This document shows, piece after piece, positions 7,129-14,371 of a stretch of 25,921 nt of DNA (the first letter of the stretch is position 1; every line of letters begins with the position of its first letter). The position numbers and the translations under genes were made by a program. The DNA is from Candidatus Bathyarchaeota archaeon (GTDB lineage Archaea > Thermoproteota > Bathyarchaeia > 40CM-2-53-6), in the NCBI GenBank assembly GCA_005882905.1, contig VBBG01000024.1, positions 1-25,921 on the forward strand, in the 5' to 3' direction. The notes under the pieces are model-generated. The model had not been told where the DNA came from. It ran no database searches and was given only the letters and a program-made list of their open reading frames with translations.

Positions 7129-8580
7129 CTAAGGGTGGAGAATGGGTTTGAGGAACGGACCAGTGTCGAGCCTTGAGAACTCGTCGAGGTCAATGTTGGC
7201 GCCAGGGCGCATTATCTTCCTCAGGTAGTCGCCCGTCTTTGGTGAGTCCCACCACTCTTCGCCCAGTCTGCTCTGCAGCCTCTTGATCAATTCCGACTTT
7301 CTCACGGCCGCTATGAGGTAGCTAGGCGAGTAGAGATCATAGTCGGGCATTACGTGGTGGAGTTGCCAGTACTCGCCCGGTATCTCGAAGCCGACGTACT
7401 CCTTGTACAGTTTCGCATAGAGTTCTGACGCCTGGTCCATCGTGAGCTTCTTTTCCTGGAAGCTGATCTTCATGAGACTGTTCGCCGCGTAGAAGGCGAC
7501 GAAGAAGAGTTCCATGAACCTGCGTCGCTCCGTCACCTCTCGTATCTGATCGTCCGACAGTCCAAACTTTTTGCGCAAGTATCTCGGGTCCTCAACCAGA
7601 CTCTCGAGGAATGTTGAGAATATCTCCGCGACGCCGTGTGAGAGGGACTCTCTGTCCCAGAGCGATAGGTTGGGGTCGACGGAGATGCAGTGCATTGCAT
7701 GGCCGAACTCGTGATAGGCCGCTTCCATATCGGTGTACGGGCTGATCGGCTTGACCAGGACCCGCGCATCGTTTGGAATCTGTACGAAGAAAGCTACCGC
7801 AGATGGTGTCTTCTTGGGCCGGTCCTCGACGTCAACATGGATCCTCCTCGTGTCAAAGCCAAGCCGCTTCAATTGCCTCACGGGCATCTCTGCAGGATCA
7901 AACTTCGAGAAGATCTTGTCTAGAGGACGGAAGATTCGTCCCCGGAAGTAGTAGAAATCGTCGTAGTATTCGGCAGGAGCCCTCTTGATCTGCATCGCGA
8001 AATCCTGTAGAGCTTCTCTGAACGGCTTCCTTACCGCCGCCCCAAGCTTCTGGACCAGCTCCTTCAGGTCCGCCAGCGTTATCCTCTCGCTCTCAAGGTA
8101 ACTCCGCAACGGCGTAGTGCCGTATTTTCTGTGGACACTCCAAGACTTTTCGAACATCGCCCGTATGAGGGGCCGTATCACGGGGGTCTTCTTGACCAGC
8201 TCGTCGTAGACCTGCTTCCTGCTGTCCGCGTCGGCTACAGCACTGAACTGGCGCCAATTCTTCCAGTTGACCCGGCGACCGTGGAAGCGTTTCGTCCGTG
8301 AGACAATCTTCTCGGCGCGTGCTTTGTCCAGTTCGAGGCTGAGAGGGGTCTTCTTCGACTCGGAGACGTCGGTCACGCACTTGATGAAGAGGCGTCTCGG
8401 GCGGCGTGACGTTGATAGGAAGAGTTCAGCGTGTCGCGCCTTCTGTTCGGCAATGTTCTTCATGAACTCCTCGTCGAACTCTAGCCCGTTGTACATCTTC
8501 CAGTTCTCGTGTCCCGACAGAATTGAGAAGGACTCGTCAACTATAGCCCAGGAGCTGAGCGGGTAGGGAAGACCCTGCAT
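7129..8580 (-). CDS. M3-family zinc metallopeptidase (thimet/oligopeptidase-like)
   Basis: 483 residues from ATG 8580. The zinc site is AYHEFGHAMH (H290, E291, H294), the form typical of family M3, with a plausible third ligand E319 in HGVAEIFSTFLE about 25 residues downstream. A late YDLYSPSYL segment could hold the substrate-contacting tyrosines and histidine of the family. M3 enzymes are soluble, mostly helical, clam-shaped peptidases that degrade short peptides in the cytoplasm. Classical members are about 560-700 residues; this one is shorter, with the N-terminal region reduced. Its start lies 47 bases after the aIF-1A stop on the same strand, so it may be read through from that promoter. 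Substrates unknown. Confidence 0.85.
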   Translation of the reverse strand: MQGLPYPLSSWAIVDESFSILSGHENWKMYNGLEFDEEFMKNIAEQKARHAELFLSTSRRPRRLFIKCVTDVSESKKTPLSLELDKARAEKIVSRTKRFHGRRVNWKNWRQFSAVADADSRKQVYDELVKKTPVIRPLIRAMFEKSWSVHRKYGTTPLRSYLESERITLADLKELVQKLGAAVRKPFREALQDFAMQIKRAPAEYYDDFYYFRGRIFRPLDKIFSKFDPAEMPVRQLKRLGFDTRRIHVDVEDRPKKTPSAVAFFVQIPNDARVLVKPISPYTDMEAAYHEFGHAMHCISVDPNLSLWDRESLSHGVAEIFSTFLESLVEDPRYLRKKFGLSDDQIREVTERRRFMELFFVAFYAANSLMKISFQEKKLTMDQASELYAKLYKEYVGFEIPGEYWQLHHVMPDYDLYSPSYLIAAVRKSELIKRLQSRLGEEWWDSPKTGDYLRKIMRPGANIDLDEFSRLDTGPFLKPILHP

Positions 8581-8627
8581 AGGCCGCTGGTCTAGAAGAG
8601 GTAGGGGGATAAGTTATTCGGAGCGTT

Positions 8628-8930
8628 CTACATCTTTAGCTGGCCCGAGCGCCTCAGCGACTCGACCTGCCCGGCAGTGTAGCGGAACATGATGTCGCCC
8701 CTCTCCTGCTGAAAGTCCCACGGGGCAACAAGGACAGTGTCACCCATCTTGATCCAGACCCGGCGCTTCATCTTTCCCCGAATCCTGCAGACCCGCGTAA
8801 CCCCATCAGAACACTCGACTAGGACTCTATCGTAGCCAAGGAGGTTCTTGACTATCCCGTACATCTGGCCGGGACCCGGAGTAAGCATCTCACTCAGGTT
8901 GGCCTCGCTGAGAACCTTGCGCTTTCCCAT
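8628..8930 (-). CDS. eif1A: Translation initiation factor aIF-1A
   Basis: 100 residues from ATG 8930, the normal length for archaeal IF-1A. It is an S1-like OB-fold protein that binds the A site of the small ribosomal subunit and helps select the start codon. The core is plain to see: MYGIVKNLLGYDRVLVEC, then CRIRGKMKRRVWI, GDTVLVAPWDF and GDIMFRY. The basic N-terminal tail (MGKRK) fits the family. This gene is the best single marker that the window is archaeal. A strong TATA-like box lies about 30 bases before the start, leaving a leader of only a few bases. Confidence 0.97.
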   Translation of the reverse strand: MGKRKVLSEANLSEMLTPGPGQMYGIVKNLLGYDRVLVECSDGVTRVCRIRGKMKRRVWIKMGDTVLVAPWDFQQERGDIMFRYTAGQVESLRRSGQLKM

Positions 8931-8957
8931 CTTCTCCCTCTCCTAGCGCGTCCCTTC

Positions 8958-8969
8958 CATATTAAAGCT
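8958..8969 (-). promoter_or_regulatory. TATA-box promoter of aIF-1A
   Basis: On the minus strand the sequence reads GCTTTAATATGG, close to the archaeal TATA consensus. Its centre is about 33 bases before the aIF-1A ATG (8930), so transcription should begin within roughly ten bases of the start codon. A purine run (GGAGAGGGAGAAG) lies directly before the ATG. Confidence 0.7.
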
Positions 8970-9004
8970 CCAAGATACTGCGCTGGTGAAAGCGTCGCCT
9001 GTAT

Positions 9005-9562
9005 CTAGTGCTTCCATTTGATGGAACAGCCGAAGGGCCTAGTCTCCTGCACCAAGGGTTTCCGTCCGGCTAGGATCGCGTCAAGTGCATTCCTGAGATC
9101 ATGAGTCTTCACATCGGCCGCGTTGCGATTATCATCAATCCGCCCCTTGTACTGGAGAGTCTGCTTTGCATCAAAGGCGAAGACCTGGGGCGTGCAGATC
9201 GCACCGTACTTGCGAGCCACATCCTGCGTCTCGTCCCGCAGGTATGGAAAGTTGAAGCCCTTGTCCTTCGCCCGACGAATCATATTCTCGAAGCTATCCT
9301 CCGGATAGTCATGATCGTCATTACTGTTGATCGCAACCAGTGTAACGCCTTTTCCTGAATAGTCTCGCTGCATCCGAACCATCCGATCCTCGTAAGCCTG
9401 AACATAGGGGCAATGATTACAGCTGAAAACAATGACCAACACCTTGCGATCCCCGAAATCTTTCAAACTGTACGACCTGGCGTCTACGGCCTTTAGATGA
9501 AAGTCAACGGCCGGGCTACCGAGCGCTAGTCCTACTGAACCAAGCGTCGTCGAGGATGACAT
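9005..9562 (-). CDS. Thioredoxin-like / AhpC-TSA family protein
   Basis: 185 residues from ATG 9562; a longer frame reaches 9622 but its extra residues (CLFCGTRESFLRP) do not look like the family. A thioredoxin fold of the ResA/AhpC-like type is indicated by SPAVDFHLKAVD, KVLVIVFSCNHCPYVQAYEDRM with the redox pair C48 and C51, VTLVAINSNDD, FPYLRDETQDVARKYGA and TPQVFAFD with the cis-proline. Proteins with a CxxCPY centre and this length are common in bacteria and archaea as cytoplasmic disulfide reductants or peroxidase-like enzymes. No signal peptide. Divergent from the DUF72 gene (77 bases between). The exact partner is unknown. Confidence 0.87.
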   Translation of the reverse strand: MSSSTTLGSVGLALGSPAVDFHLKAVDARSYSLKDFGDRKVLVIVFSCNHCPYVQAYEDRMVRMQRDYSGKGVTLVAINSNDDHDYPEDSFENMIRRAKDKGFNFPYLRDETQDVARKYGAICTPQVFAFDAKQTLQYKGRIDDNRNAADVKTHDLRNALDAILAGRKPLVQETRPFGCSIKWKH

Positions 9563-9639
9563 GATCGGTCTGACGATGGAAGGCCTTAGAAAGCTTTCGC
9601 GGGTCCCACAAAACAAGCACAAGTGTTCTGGGATTTGTT

Positions 9640-10353
9640 ATGGTAAGAAGCCTGTATGTCGGCGTATCAGGATTCAGCTATCCGGGGTGGAAGGGAAACT
9701 TCTACCCTAAAGATCTGAAGAGCGAAGACTTCCTCGGATACTACTCCCAGAAGCTGAACAGCGTGGAGATCAACAGTTCCTTCTATGCCCCACCGAGCGC
9801 GATGATGGTCAAGTCTTGGTCGGGAAAGACCCGGGACGACTTCCGGTTTTCGGTTAAATCGCCTCGCCAGATAACCCACATCCTCAAGCTGGGAGAGGGA
9901 TCAGCCGATTCGGCCAAACGGCTCGGCGAAACCCTTAACCTGTTAGGCTCCAAGCGCGGTCCAATCCTCTTTCAGCTTCCTCCCTTCATGCGGCAGAATC
10001 TGAAACTCCTAGAGTCCTTCTTGCGGGACACGTCGGGATTGAAGGAGAGGGTCTTCGAGTTTCGCCACGAATCCTGGCTGTCAGACCCTACCTACGCTCT
10101 TCTAGACAAGTATCAGGCCGGATTCTGTATTGCCGAGACTGAAGACATGAAACCAGTTCTGAAAGTCATTGGAGAAGTCGCATATTTCAGGCTTCGAAGA
10201 GACTCATATGATCGCAACAGTATCGATGAGTGGTCGACCCGGATCAGAGCTCTCGTCAAGGATGCCAGAGAAGCCTACGTGTACCTACGTCATGACGAGA
10301 CCGGGGAGAATGCTTCGCACGCCGTCCGTCTAAAAGAAGAGATAAAAAACTAG
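9640..10353 (+). CDS. DUF72 family protein (YecE-like)
   Basis: 237 residues from ATG 9640. DUF72 is a TIM-barrel-like family of unknown biochemical function, widespread in bacteria and archaea. Diagnostic segments are LYVGVSGFSYPGWKGNFYP at the N terminus, LNSVEINSSFYAPPS, FRFSVKSPRQITH, GPILFQLPP, FEFRHESWL and VAYFRLRRD, and the C-terminal AYVYLRHDETGENA, which normally reads as the family's aromatic/Asn-containing closing strand. Length is at the usual 230-280 residues. It is divergent from the thioredoxin-like gene and convergent with the peroxiredoxin gene (10 bases between stops), so it is a single transcription unit. Family certain, role unknown. Confidence 0.9.
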   Translation: MVRSLYVGVSGFSYPGWKGNFYPKDLKSEDFLGYYSQKLNSVEINSSFYAPPSAMMVKSWSGKTRDDFRFSVKSPRQITHILKLGEGSADSAKRLGETLNLLGSKRGPILFQLPPFMRQNLKLLESFLRDTSGLKERVFEFRHESWLSDPTYALLDKYQAGFCIAETEDMKPVLKVIGEVAYFRLRRDSYDRNSIDEWSTRIRALVKDAREAYVYLRHDETGENASHAVRLKEEIKN

Positions 10354-10363
10354 ATCGGATTCG

Positions 10364-10840
10364 TCAGGCGGTCTTCGCGACAGCCTTCTTGAGCTCTTCA
10401 TAGTTGGGCTCTTTGCTCGGGTCCTCTGTGACCCACTTGTAGGTCACGACGCCGTTCTGGTCGAGTATGAAGACGCTCCTCTTCGCTACCGTGTAGCCTT
10501 TCAAGTTTCCAAAATTCTCATGATACACGTTGTACTGGTGGACGATGTCCCGGGTGTAGTCGCTGAGGACTGGAAAGTTTAGACTGTTCTTCTCCACGAA
10601 CGCCTTGTTTGTCCAAGGATCATTGACGTCTATTCCGACGACTTGAGCGTTTAGTTTGTTGAACTCTGAGAGGCTGTCTCTCAAAGCGCACATTTCCTTG
10701 GTGCAGACGCTAGTGAAAGCTCCGGGGAAGAATGCCAGTAGCGTTGCGCCTCTTGGTTTCAAGAGTTCTTGGAGACTATGCGGCTTCCTCTCATGATCTG
10801 GAAGTGTGAAGTTCGGTGCCTTTTCTCCCTGGTTGACCAT
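10364..10840 (-). CDS. Peroxiredoxin, PrxQ/BCP-like
   Basis: 158 residues from ATG 10840; the frame extends to 10924 but the first 28 codons do not look like the family. It reduces hydrogen peroxide and organic peroxides using a reactive cysteine. The peroxidatic motif is FFPGAFTSVCTKEMC: C46 follows the Pro-x-x-x-Thr-x-x pattern and a second cysteine, C51, sits five residues later, the arrangement of the PrxQ/BCP type with a resolving cysteine in helix 2. APNFTLPDHERKP, FPVLSDYTRDIVHQY and KRSVFILDQNGVVTY complete the fold. Cytoplasmic, no signal peptide. It lies 136 bases after the His-rich gene's stop, on the same strand; co-regulation is possible but unproven. Confidence 0.94.
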   Translation of the reverse strand: MVNQGEKAPNFTLPDHERKPHSLQELLKPRGATLLAFFPGAFTSVCTKEMCALRDSLSEFNKLNAQVVGIDVNDPWTNKAFVEKNSLNFPVLSDYTRDIVHQYNVYHENFGNLKGYTVAKRSVFILDQNGVVTYKWVTEDPSKEPNYEELKKAVAKTA

Positions 10841-10976
10841 TTCTGACCCAAGGTCCGCGGTCTTCTCGATGTTTCTAAACCTTACACCAATCCGGTCACA
10901 CGTTTCAGCGAGTATTCTAGACACGGGACTCGAGTCTTAGAAAAAAGGATTGGGGAGTAGAATTGGTTGTCCTAGT

Positions 10977-11447
10977 CTATTCCTGCTCGTGCTCTTCTTC
11001 GGCGGTTGCGCATGAAGAGTCGTGATCGCCGTGACCGTGGACGCCCGAATGGCCGTGTGTCGTGTCATTGTCGCTGTCCGTGTCGTGGTGTAAGTGGAAG
11101 GCCGGGTTAGAGCCGCCCATGGCCTTGACCAAGGCGACTGTAGTGTGCAGCTTGTTCTTCATGACTCCAAGGGCGTTGCCGATGCCATTGCCATTACCGT
11201 TTGCGTTGTCGTGCGAGCTTGGACCGTGAGACTTTGCTTCGCTACAGGAAGCCCCGCTACCGCTATTGTCGCCACCAGATGGTGTCGTGGGAGTCGTGCC
11301 GCCGCCACCGTTTCCTCCAGGCGTTGGTGGCGAAGGGCTGGTCCCTTGTGGTGAGGGCGAGTGGAGTAGAAACGGCACGAGGAAGGCGCCGATTCCCGAT
11401 ACGATGAGCGCTGCAGCTCCCAGTCTACGTCTGCTTGGGATGTTCAT
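10977..11447 (-). CDS. Secreted or membrane-anchored His/Asp/Gly-rich protein
   Basis: 156 residues from ATG 11447. RRR at residues 6-8 precedes a hydrophobic segment (about 9-28), a signal peptide or N-terminal anchor. Then come a low-complexity Pro/Ser/Thr/Gly linker (30-66), an Asn/Gly repeat (81-91), an amphipathic stretch (NALGVMKNKLHTTVALVKAM), a His/Asp cluster (about 118-143, at least eight His) and an acidic Glu-rich tail. Two cysteines, C68 and C146, flank the outside part and could form a disulfide. Clustered His and Asp suggest metal binding (Zn, Cu or Ni) at the cell surface; this is inference. It follows the ArsB/NhaD-type transporter but has its own TATA-like box. No named family recognised. 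Confidence 0.7.
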   Translation of the reverse strand: MNIPSRRRLGAAALIVSGIGAFLVPFLLHSPSPQGTSPSPPTPGGNGGGGTTPTTPSGGDNSGSGASCSEAKSHGPSSHDNANGNGNGIGNALGVMKNKLHTTVALVKAMGGSNPAFHLHHDTDSDNDTTHGHSGVHGHGDHDSSCATAEEEHEQE

Positions 11448-11495
11448 TCTTTTTTTCTATCCCCTTTTGCTTGGGGGCGCCATTCCTCGGGAGAG

Positions 11496-11504
11496 TATAT
11501 TATT
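11496..11504 (-). promoter_or_regulatory. TATA-box of the His-rich protein gene
   Basis: AATAATATA on the minus strand, about 50 bases before the ATG at 11447. Transcription would then begin near 11470, giving a leader of about 25 bases that contains AAAAGGGGAT, a possible ribosome binding site about 13 bases before the start. The long A run just before the ATG (T run on the plus strand) is notable. Confidence 0.5.
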
Positions 11505-11599
11505 CAACGAATTGAACACCAAAGAACCTGTCAATTTGTGACGACTGGATGTTGAAATCTTTCAGGAGCTGAATGTACATATCGGAAACCGATATAGCG

Positions 11600-12898
11600 T
11601 CACAGGATTCTGAGGAAGAGGTAGAGAATCAGAATATTCGGGATAGTCACAAGCAGGCCAATCTTCGAGAATTCCAGCGAACTGAAACCCGAGCCTCGGA
11701 CCTCTGCCGCTTCCAAAATGATAACATTGCTTGCCGCTCCCAGCAGACTGAGTCCTCCTGCCAGAGTGCTCGCGCCGGCCAAGGCAACCCAAGCTTTGAC
11801 ATTGCTACCTGTGAACCCAGCGCTCTGCATCACTCTAATGTAGACGGCGACGAATGGCACGTTGCTTAGCAATTGGCTGAAGATCAGACTGATCAGAATT
11901 ATGACACCGAGAGAGACGACTATCTCCGATGTGTTGAGTGCTGGCAGGTACAGCAGCAATGATTGGAGAGCGTTCGAATCCCAGAAGCCCTGGACCACGA
12001 TGAAGAGGGACATGAAGAAAATTACGATGCCCCAGTCTACCGATGCGAGAATTTCTCTCCGCCTACCGCTCAACAGGTAGACGATCGTCGCACCAAGAAG
12101 CGACACGGTCCCAAGGTTGAGATTTCCCTGCACCCCAAACAGCCGCGCAATCCCCACAGAGAAGAAGCCAACAACGACTATGCCGCCGGCCCACGCTGAC
12201 AATCTCGCGAGCCTTCCGTCTCTGACTGGTGGCAGCGGAATGGACCCGAAGCTCTCTGCTGATTCTGCAAGGTCCTTTCGATAGTAGAACTTGAGGATCA
12301 GAAATGTGACTAAGAGTCCTATGATCGTGGGTGGGACCAGGAAATAGAGAAAGTCGAGCATCGGGTTTGGAATGCCGCTCGACAGGGCGATGAGCAGATT
12401 CTGGGGATTACCGACGGGAGTCATCACGCTGCCGATTGTCACGCCCAGTGCGAGAGTTATCAACAGGACACTCGGCCTGATCCTCATCTGTTTGGAGAGC
12501 CCTAGCATTATGGGCGTTGCGGTGAGTGCTAGGGTGTCGTTGACTAGAAAGGCTGAGAGTAGACCCATCCCGAACAGTACCATAGCCAAGGCTCGCTGTG
12601 GCGTCTTGGAGAGCCGGACCATTCTTGCTGTAAGGTATTCGAGGAGCCCTGAAAGTTCCATGGCCGCGACGATCGAAAACATTCCGAGTAGGAAGAATAT
12701 CACGTCCAAGTTGATGGCGCTGTAAGCCGTCTGGAGTGGTATGACCCCTGAAAGGATCATGGCGACAGCTCCGGTGAGCATGATGGTCCAGATCGGGATC
12801 TTGAACCAACGCAGGTTGCGGAGAGCGATGAGGAGGTAGACTGTTACGAAGATGGCTATGGAGAGATAGTTTAGCGACAACCAGCCGCGCCAGATCAT
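11600..12898 (-). CDS. ArsB/NhaD (SLC13-like) membrane transporter
   Basis: 432 residues from ATG 12898 with roughly eleven membrane helices. It belongs to the ion-transporter superfamily that holds ArsB arsenite pumps, NhaD Na+/H+ antiporters and SLC13 anion carriers. Repeat-pair signatures are FLVNDTLALTATPIM with TPVGNPQNLLIALSSG in the first half, and LSNVPFVAVYIRVM with the Gly/Ala-rich ALAGASTLAGGLSLLGAASN in the second. GNPQN is usual for the ArsB/NhaD branch. The transported ion cannot be read from the sequence: arsenite, Na+/H+, dicarboxylate and sulfate are all possible. The His-rich secreted protein follows on the same strand after 152 bases. No arsR or arsC is next to it, so arsenite is only one candidate. 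Confidence 0.9.
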   Translation of the reverse strand: MIWRGWLSLNYLSIAIFVTVYLLIALRNLRWFKIPIWTIMLTGAVAMILSGVIPLQTAYSAINLDVIFFLLGMFSIVAAMELSGLLEYLTARMVRLSKTPQRALAMVLFGMGLLSAFLVNDTLALTATPIMLGLSKQMRIRPSVLLITLALGVTIGSVMTPVGNPQNLLIALSSGIPNPMLDFLYFLVPPTIIGLLVTFLILKFYYRKDLAESAESFGSIPLPPVRDGRLARLSAWAGGIVVVGFFSVGIARLFGVQGNLNLGTVSLLGATIVYLLSGRRREILASVDWGIVIFFMSLFIVVQGFWDSNALQSLLLYLPALNTSEIVVSLGVIILISLIFSQLLSNVPFVAVYIRVMQSAGFTGSNVKAWVALAGASTLAGGLSLLGAASNVIILEAAEVRGSGFSSLEFSKIGLLVTIPNILILYLFLRIL

Positions 12899-12959
12899 GT
12901 ATCACGGGAAAGCTTCGGCGAGTTAGTCGTCTTGGCCCGTTACGGCTCTTGGAGTCTCG

Positions 12960-13346
12960 CTAGAGCTCTTCGAGCATCTTCCGGGACCAGAGCAATGACG
13001 CTTGTGGCTTCTTCAAGACTTTCTGGGGCTTCGATTTTTTGGGAGCGGCTGCCGCTTTGATCGCCTGCGGAATAAGTCCCTTGTTGGGGAGGACGGGATG
13101 GGGTCCTATTGGATCTTTTCCTAGTCCTACGACCGAGCCCTCTGGATCACGCATTATCCCATTCTCATAGAAGGCCATGTGACGTCCATCATAGTCGATG
13201 ACGTTCCCCTGCTCGTCGAGCCAGGCTAGATTGTGTCCGTCGAAGTCGACGATTCTGTTGTCTTTGAGAATCCGGTATCGAGCGGTACCATTCTCGTCCC
13301 ATATGACGTCGATCTCTTCTTCCTCAGCTTCGCGCGCTGGTTCCAA
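12960..13346 (-). CDS. Small 4-fold beta-flower-like repeat protein
   Basis: 128 residues from TTG 13346. Residues about 11-75 contain four short beta-hairpin units of the type D-x-x-G-…-aromatic: WDENGTARYRIL, DFDGHNLAWLDEQG, DYDGRHMAFYENG and DPEGSVVGL. This spacing resembles the 4-fold beta-flower family, small closed beta proteins of unknown role. The C-terminal third is Lys/Pro/Ala-rich and probably disordered, ending in a short helix (SRKMLEEL); the basic tail could touch nucleic acid or membrane. The N terminus is strongly acidic (AEEEEID). No signal peptide. It follows the transporter in reverse order on the same strand, its stop 62 bases before the transporter start. Confidence 0.65.
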   Translation of the reverse strand: MEPAREAEEEEIDVIWDENGTARYRILKDNRIVDFDGHNLAWLDEQGNVIDYDGRHMAFYENGIMRDPEGSVVGLGKDPIGPHPVLPNKGLIPQAIKAAAAPKKSKPQKVLKKPQASLLWSRKMLEEL

Positions 13347-13447
13347 ACCGGTTCGCTACGCCCTCTACGCGTCAAGCTAAGAAGGTTATCCACACACTTA
13401 CGAGTCAAACAGGTAGAGTTCTAGGCGTGCCTGAAATCAACCCTTTT

Positions 13448-13456
13448 CTTAAAATA
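13448..13456 (+). promoter_or_regulatory. TATA-like box before the zinc-ribbon micro-gene
   Basis: CTTAAAATA, preceded by a CCCTTTT stretch, is the only clear TATA-like element in the gap between the beta-flower gene and the zinc-ribbon frame. Start of transcription would be expected near 13475-13480, about 10 bases before the presumed beginning of the zinc-ribbon protein. It could also serve the minus strand (TATTTTAAG). Confidence 0.45.
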
Positions 13457-13487
13457 GCAGATACTGTCTATCAGCTCTAGAGGGGCG

Positions 13488-13670
13488 TTCGCGGCGGAAA
13501 CTCATACTTGTCCCGTCTGCGGTCACACTGGTCCATGCACTCGGTCCGCTGGTGAGACTGGCCAATATCGGTATCACAACTGTCACGTGTGTGGCTCTAC
13601 TTGGAAAGAACAGAGGACCCAAGGGGAGCCTGGTGACAAGGATTCGAAGGCCACTCTCCAGACCGCATAG
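13488..13670 (+). CDS. Small zinc-ribbon protein, start codon unresolved
   Basis: An open frame ending at TAG 13668-13670 encodes a clear zinc ribbon: CPVCGHTGPC near the N terminus and YHNCHVCGSTW about 20 residues on, giving two CxxC knuckles plus one extra cysteine and ending in a polar Lys/Gly/Gln tail. About 60 residues. The frame is open from 13458, but it has no ATG, GTG or TTG before the first CxxC. The best placed candidate is a TTC at 13488 preceded by GAGGGGCG, one base from TTG; a CTG lies at 13464, probably upstream of the transcript start. Either a non-standard start is used, the sequence has an error, or the gene is decaying. Zinc ribbons of this size act in transcription, translation or as protein contacts; role unknown. 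Confidence 0.6.
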   Translation, partial: FAAETHTCPVCGHTGPCTRSAGETGQYRYHNCHVCGSTWKEQRTQGEPGDKDSKATLQTA

Positions 13671-13912
13671 TCTCTAGTCGGACTCTAGTTCCAACTCTGA
13701 AATACTAGTGCCTAGGCTGTGGCCGTCGATCTACATTGCCACGGGCCGGCCAGCACTCAAGCAGTAATCGTCGACAGAGGAAGAAGAACAGGATGAGAAA
13801 GCGGACTCGGAATAGTCGGAAGCCCAGCAGGGTCAGATAATCCTCTTAGAGATCACTTGAAAAATGGTTTCTCAACGGCCGTTTCGGGGAGCGGGATTTG
13901 CTACAACTACTC

Positions 13913-14227
13913 CTACAGCATCGATGAGGTAAACCGGTACGACTGGTGTAGAAGCCTCGTAAGTGTCGGGAACTGAGGGTTCGGGCCCAGCTTCAATGCC
14001 ACCCAGCCCTCTCTATCGTGAGGGTCTGGCGAGCGAGTCGCCATACCCCGAGCCAACACGTTCTCTTTGATGTCAGGAGGGAGCCGGATGTCGATTCTGT
14101 CGGGTTTGTGGACATGAGCGAAAGCTTTCCCTCCCACACGCAGCTCGAAATCGTCCTGGCCACTATCGTCTGCTTCTACGCCCGGCACAAGCAGCATCTC
14201 GGCGACGATTATGTCTAGAAAGCCCAT
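13913..14227 (-). CDS. DUF5519 ('luciferase family') protein
   Basis: 104 residues from ATG 14227. It matches the small DUF5519 family, annotated in databases as 'luciferase domain' although no light production is implied. Key segments are FELRVGGKAFAHVH, RIDIRLPPDIKENVLARGMA, DREGWVALKL and LTRLLHQSYRF, covering the whole short domain. Length is near the family's usual 90-150 residues. Function unknown. A second ATG at 14197 would still keep the domain. A 9-base inverted repeat flanks a possible promoter just upstream. The following 240 bases toward the zinc-ribbon gene carry no convincing gene. Confidence 0.75.
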   Translation of the reverse strand: MGFLDIIVAEMLLVPGVEADDSGQDDFELRVGGKAFAHVHKPDRIDIRLPPDIKENVLARGMATRSPDPHDREGWVALKLGPNPQFPTLTRLLHQSYRFTSSML

Positions 14228-14230
14228 CTC

Positions 14231-14296
14231 GGCTCAACTCTTCGTGAGGCCCAGTCTTATGTCCCTTTCCGGGTTCACTACAGCAGAAGTTGAGCC
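14231..14296. repeat. 9-base perfect inverted repeat before the DUF5519 gene
   Basis: GGCTCAACT at 14231-14239 is repeated in reverse complement as AGTTGAGCC at 14288-14296, separated by 48 bases. The first arm ends 4 bases from the DUF5519 start codon and the spacer holds a weak TATA-like GACATAAGAC on the minus strand. It could be a looping operator or an RNA stem that hides the start; either is inference. Confidence 0.4.
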
Positions 14297-14371
14297 CAAA
14301 TTGTTATGGGCGACATGGCTGGACTCAGCAGAACCGAACAGCGATGCTCGGGCATTTGATCTCGATCTCGT

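Noticed and set aside
11447..11468. T-rich run on the plus strand as a possible terminator
   Set aside because: It lies directly before the ATG of the His-rich gene, where on the minus strand it forms the leader (A run and GGGGAT), and no plus-strand gene ends there.
11969..11983. tRNA T-loop-like GCGTTCGAATCCC
   Set aside because: It lies within the transporter gene, and no acceptor, D or anticodon stem can be built around it. A similar TCGAATCC at about 5755 lies inside aceA and fails for the same reason.
12408..12905. 165-codon minus-strand frame inside the transporter gene
   Set aside because: Same strand but other frame as the ArsB/NhaD transporter; its His/Arg/Pro-rich, hydrophobic-poor composition is typical of a shifted frame.
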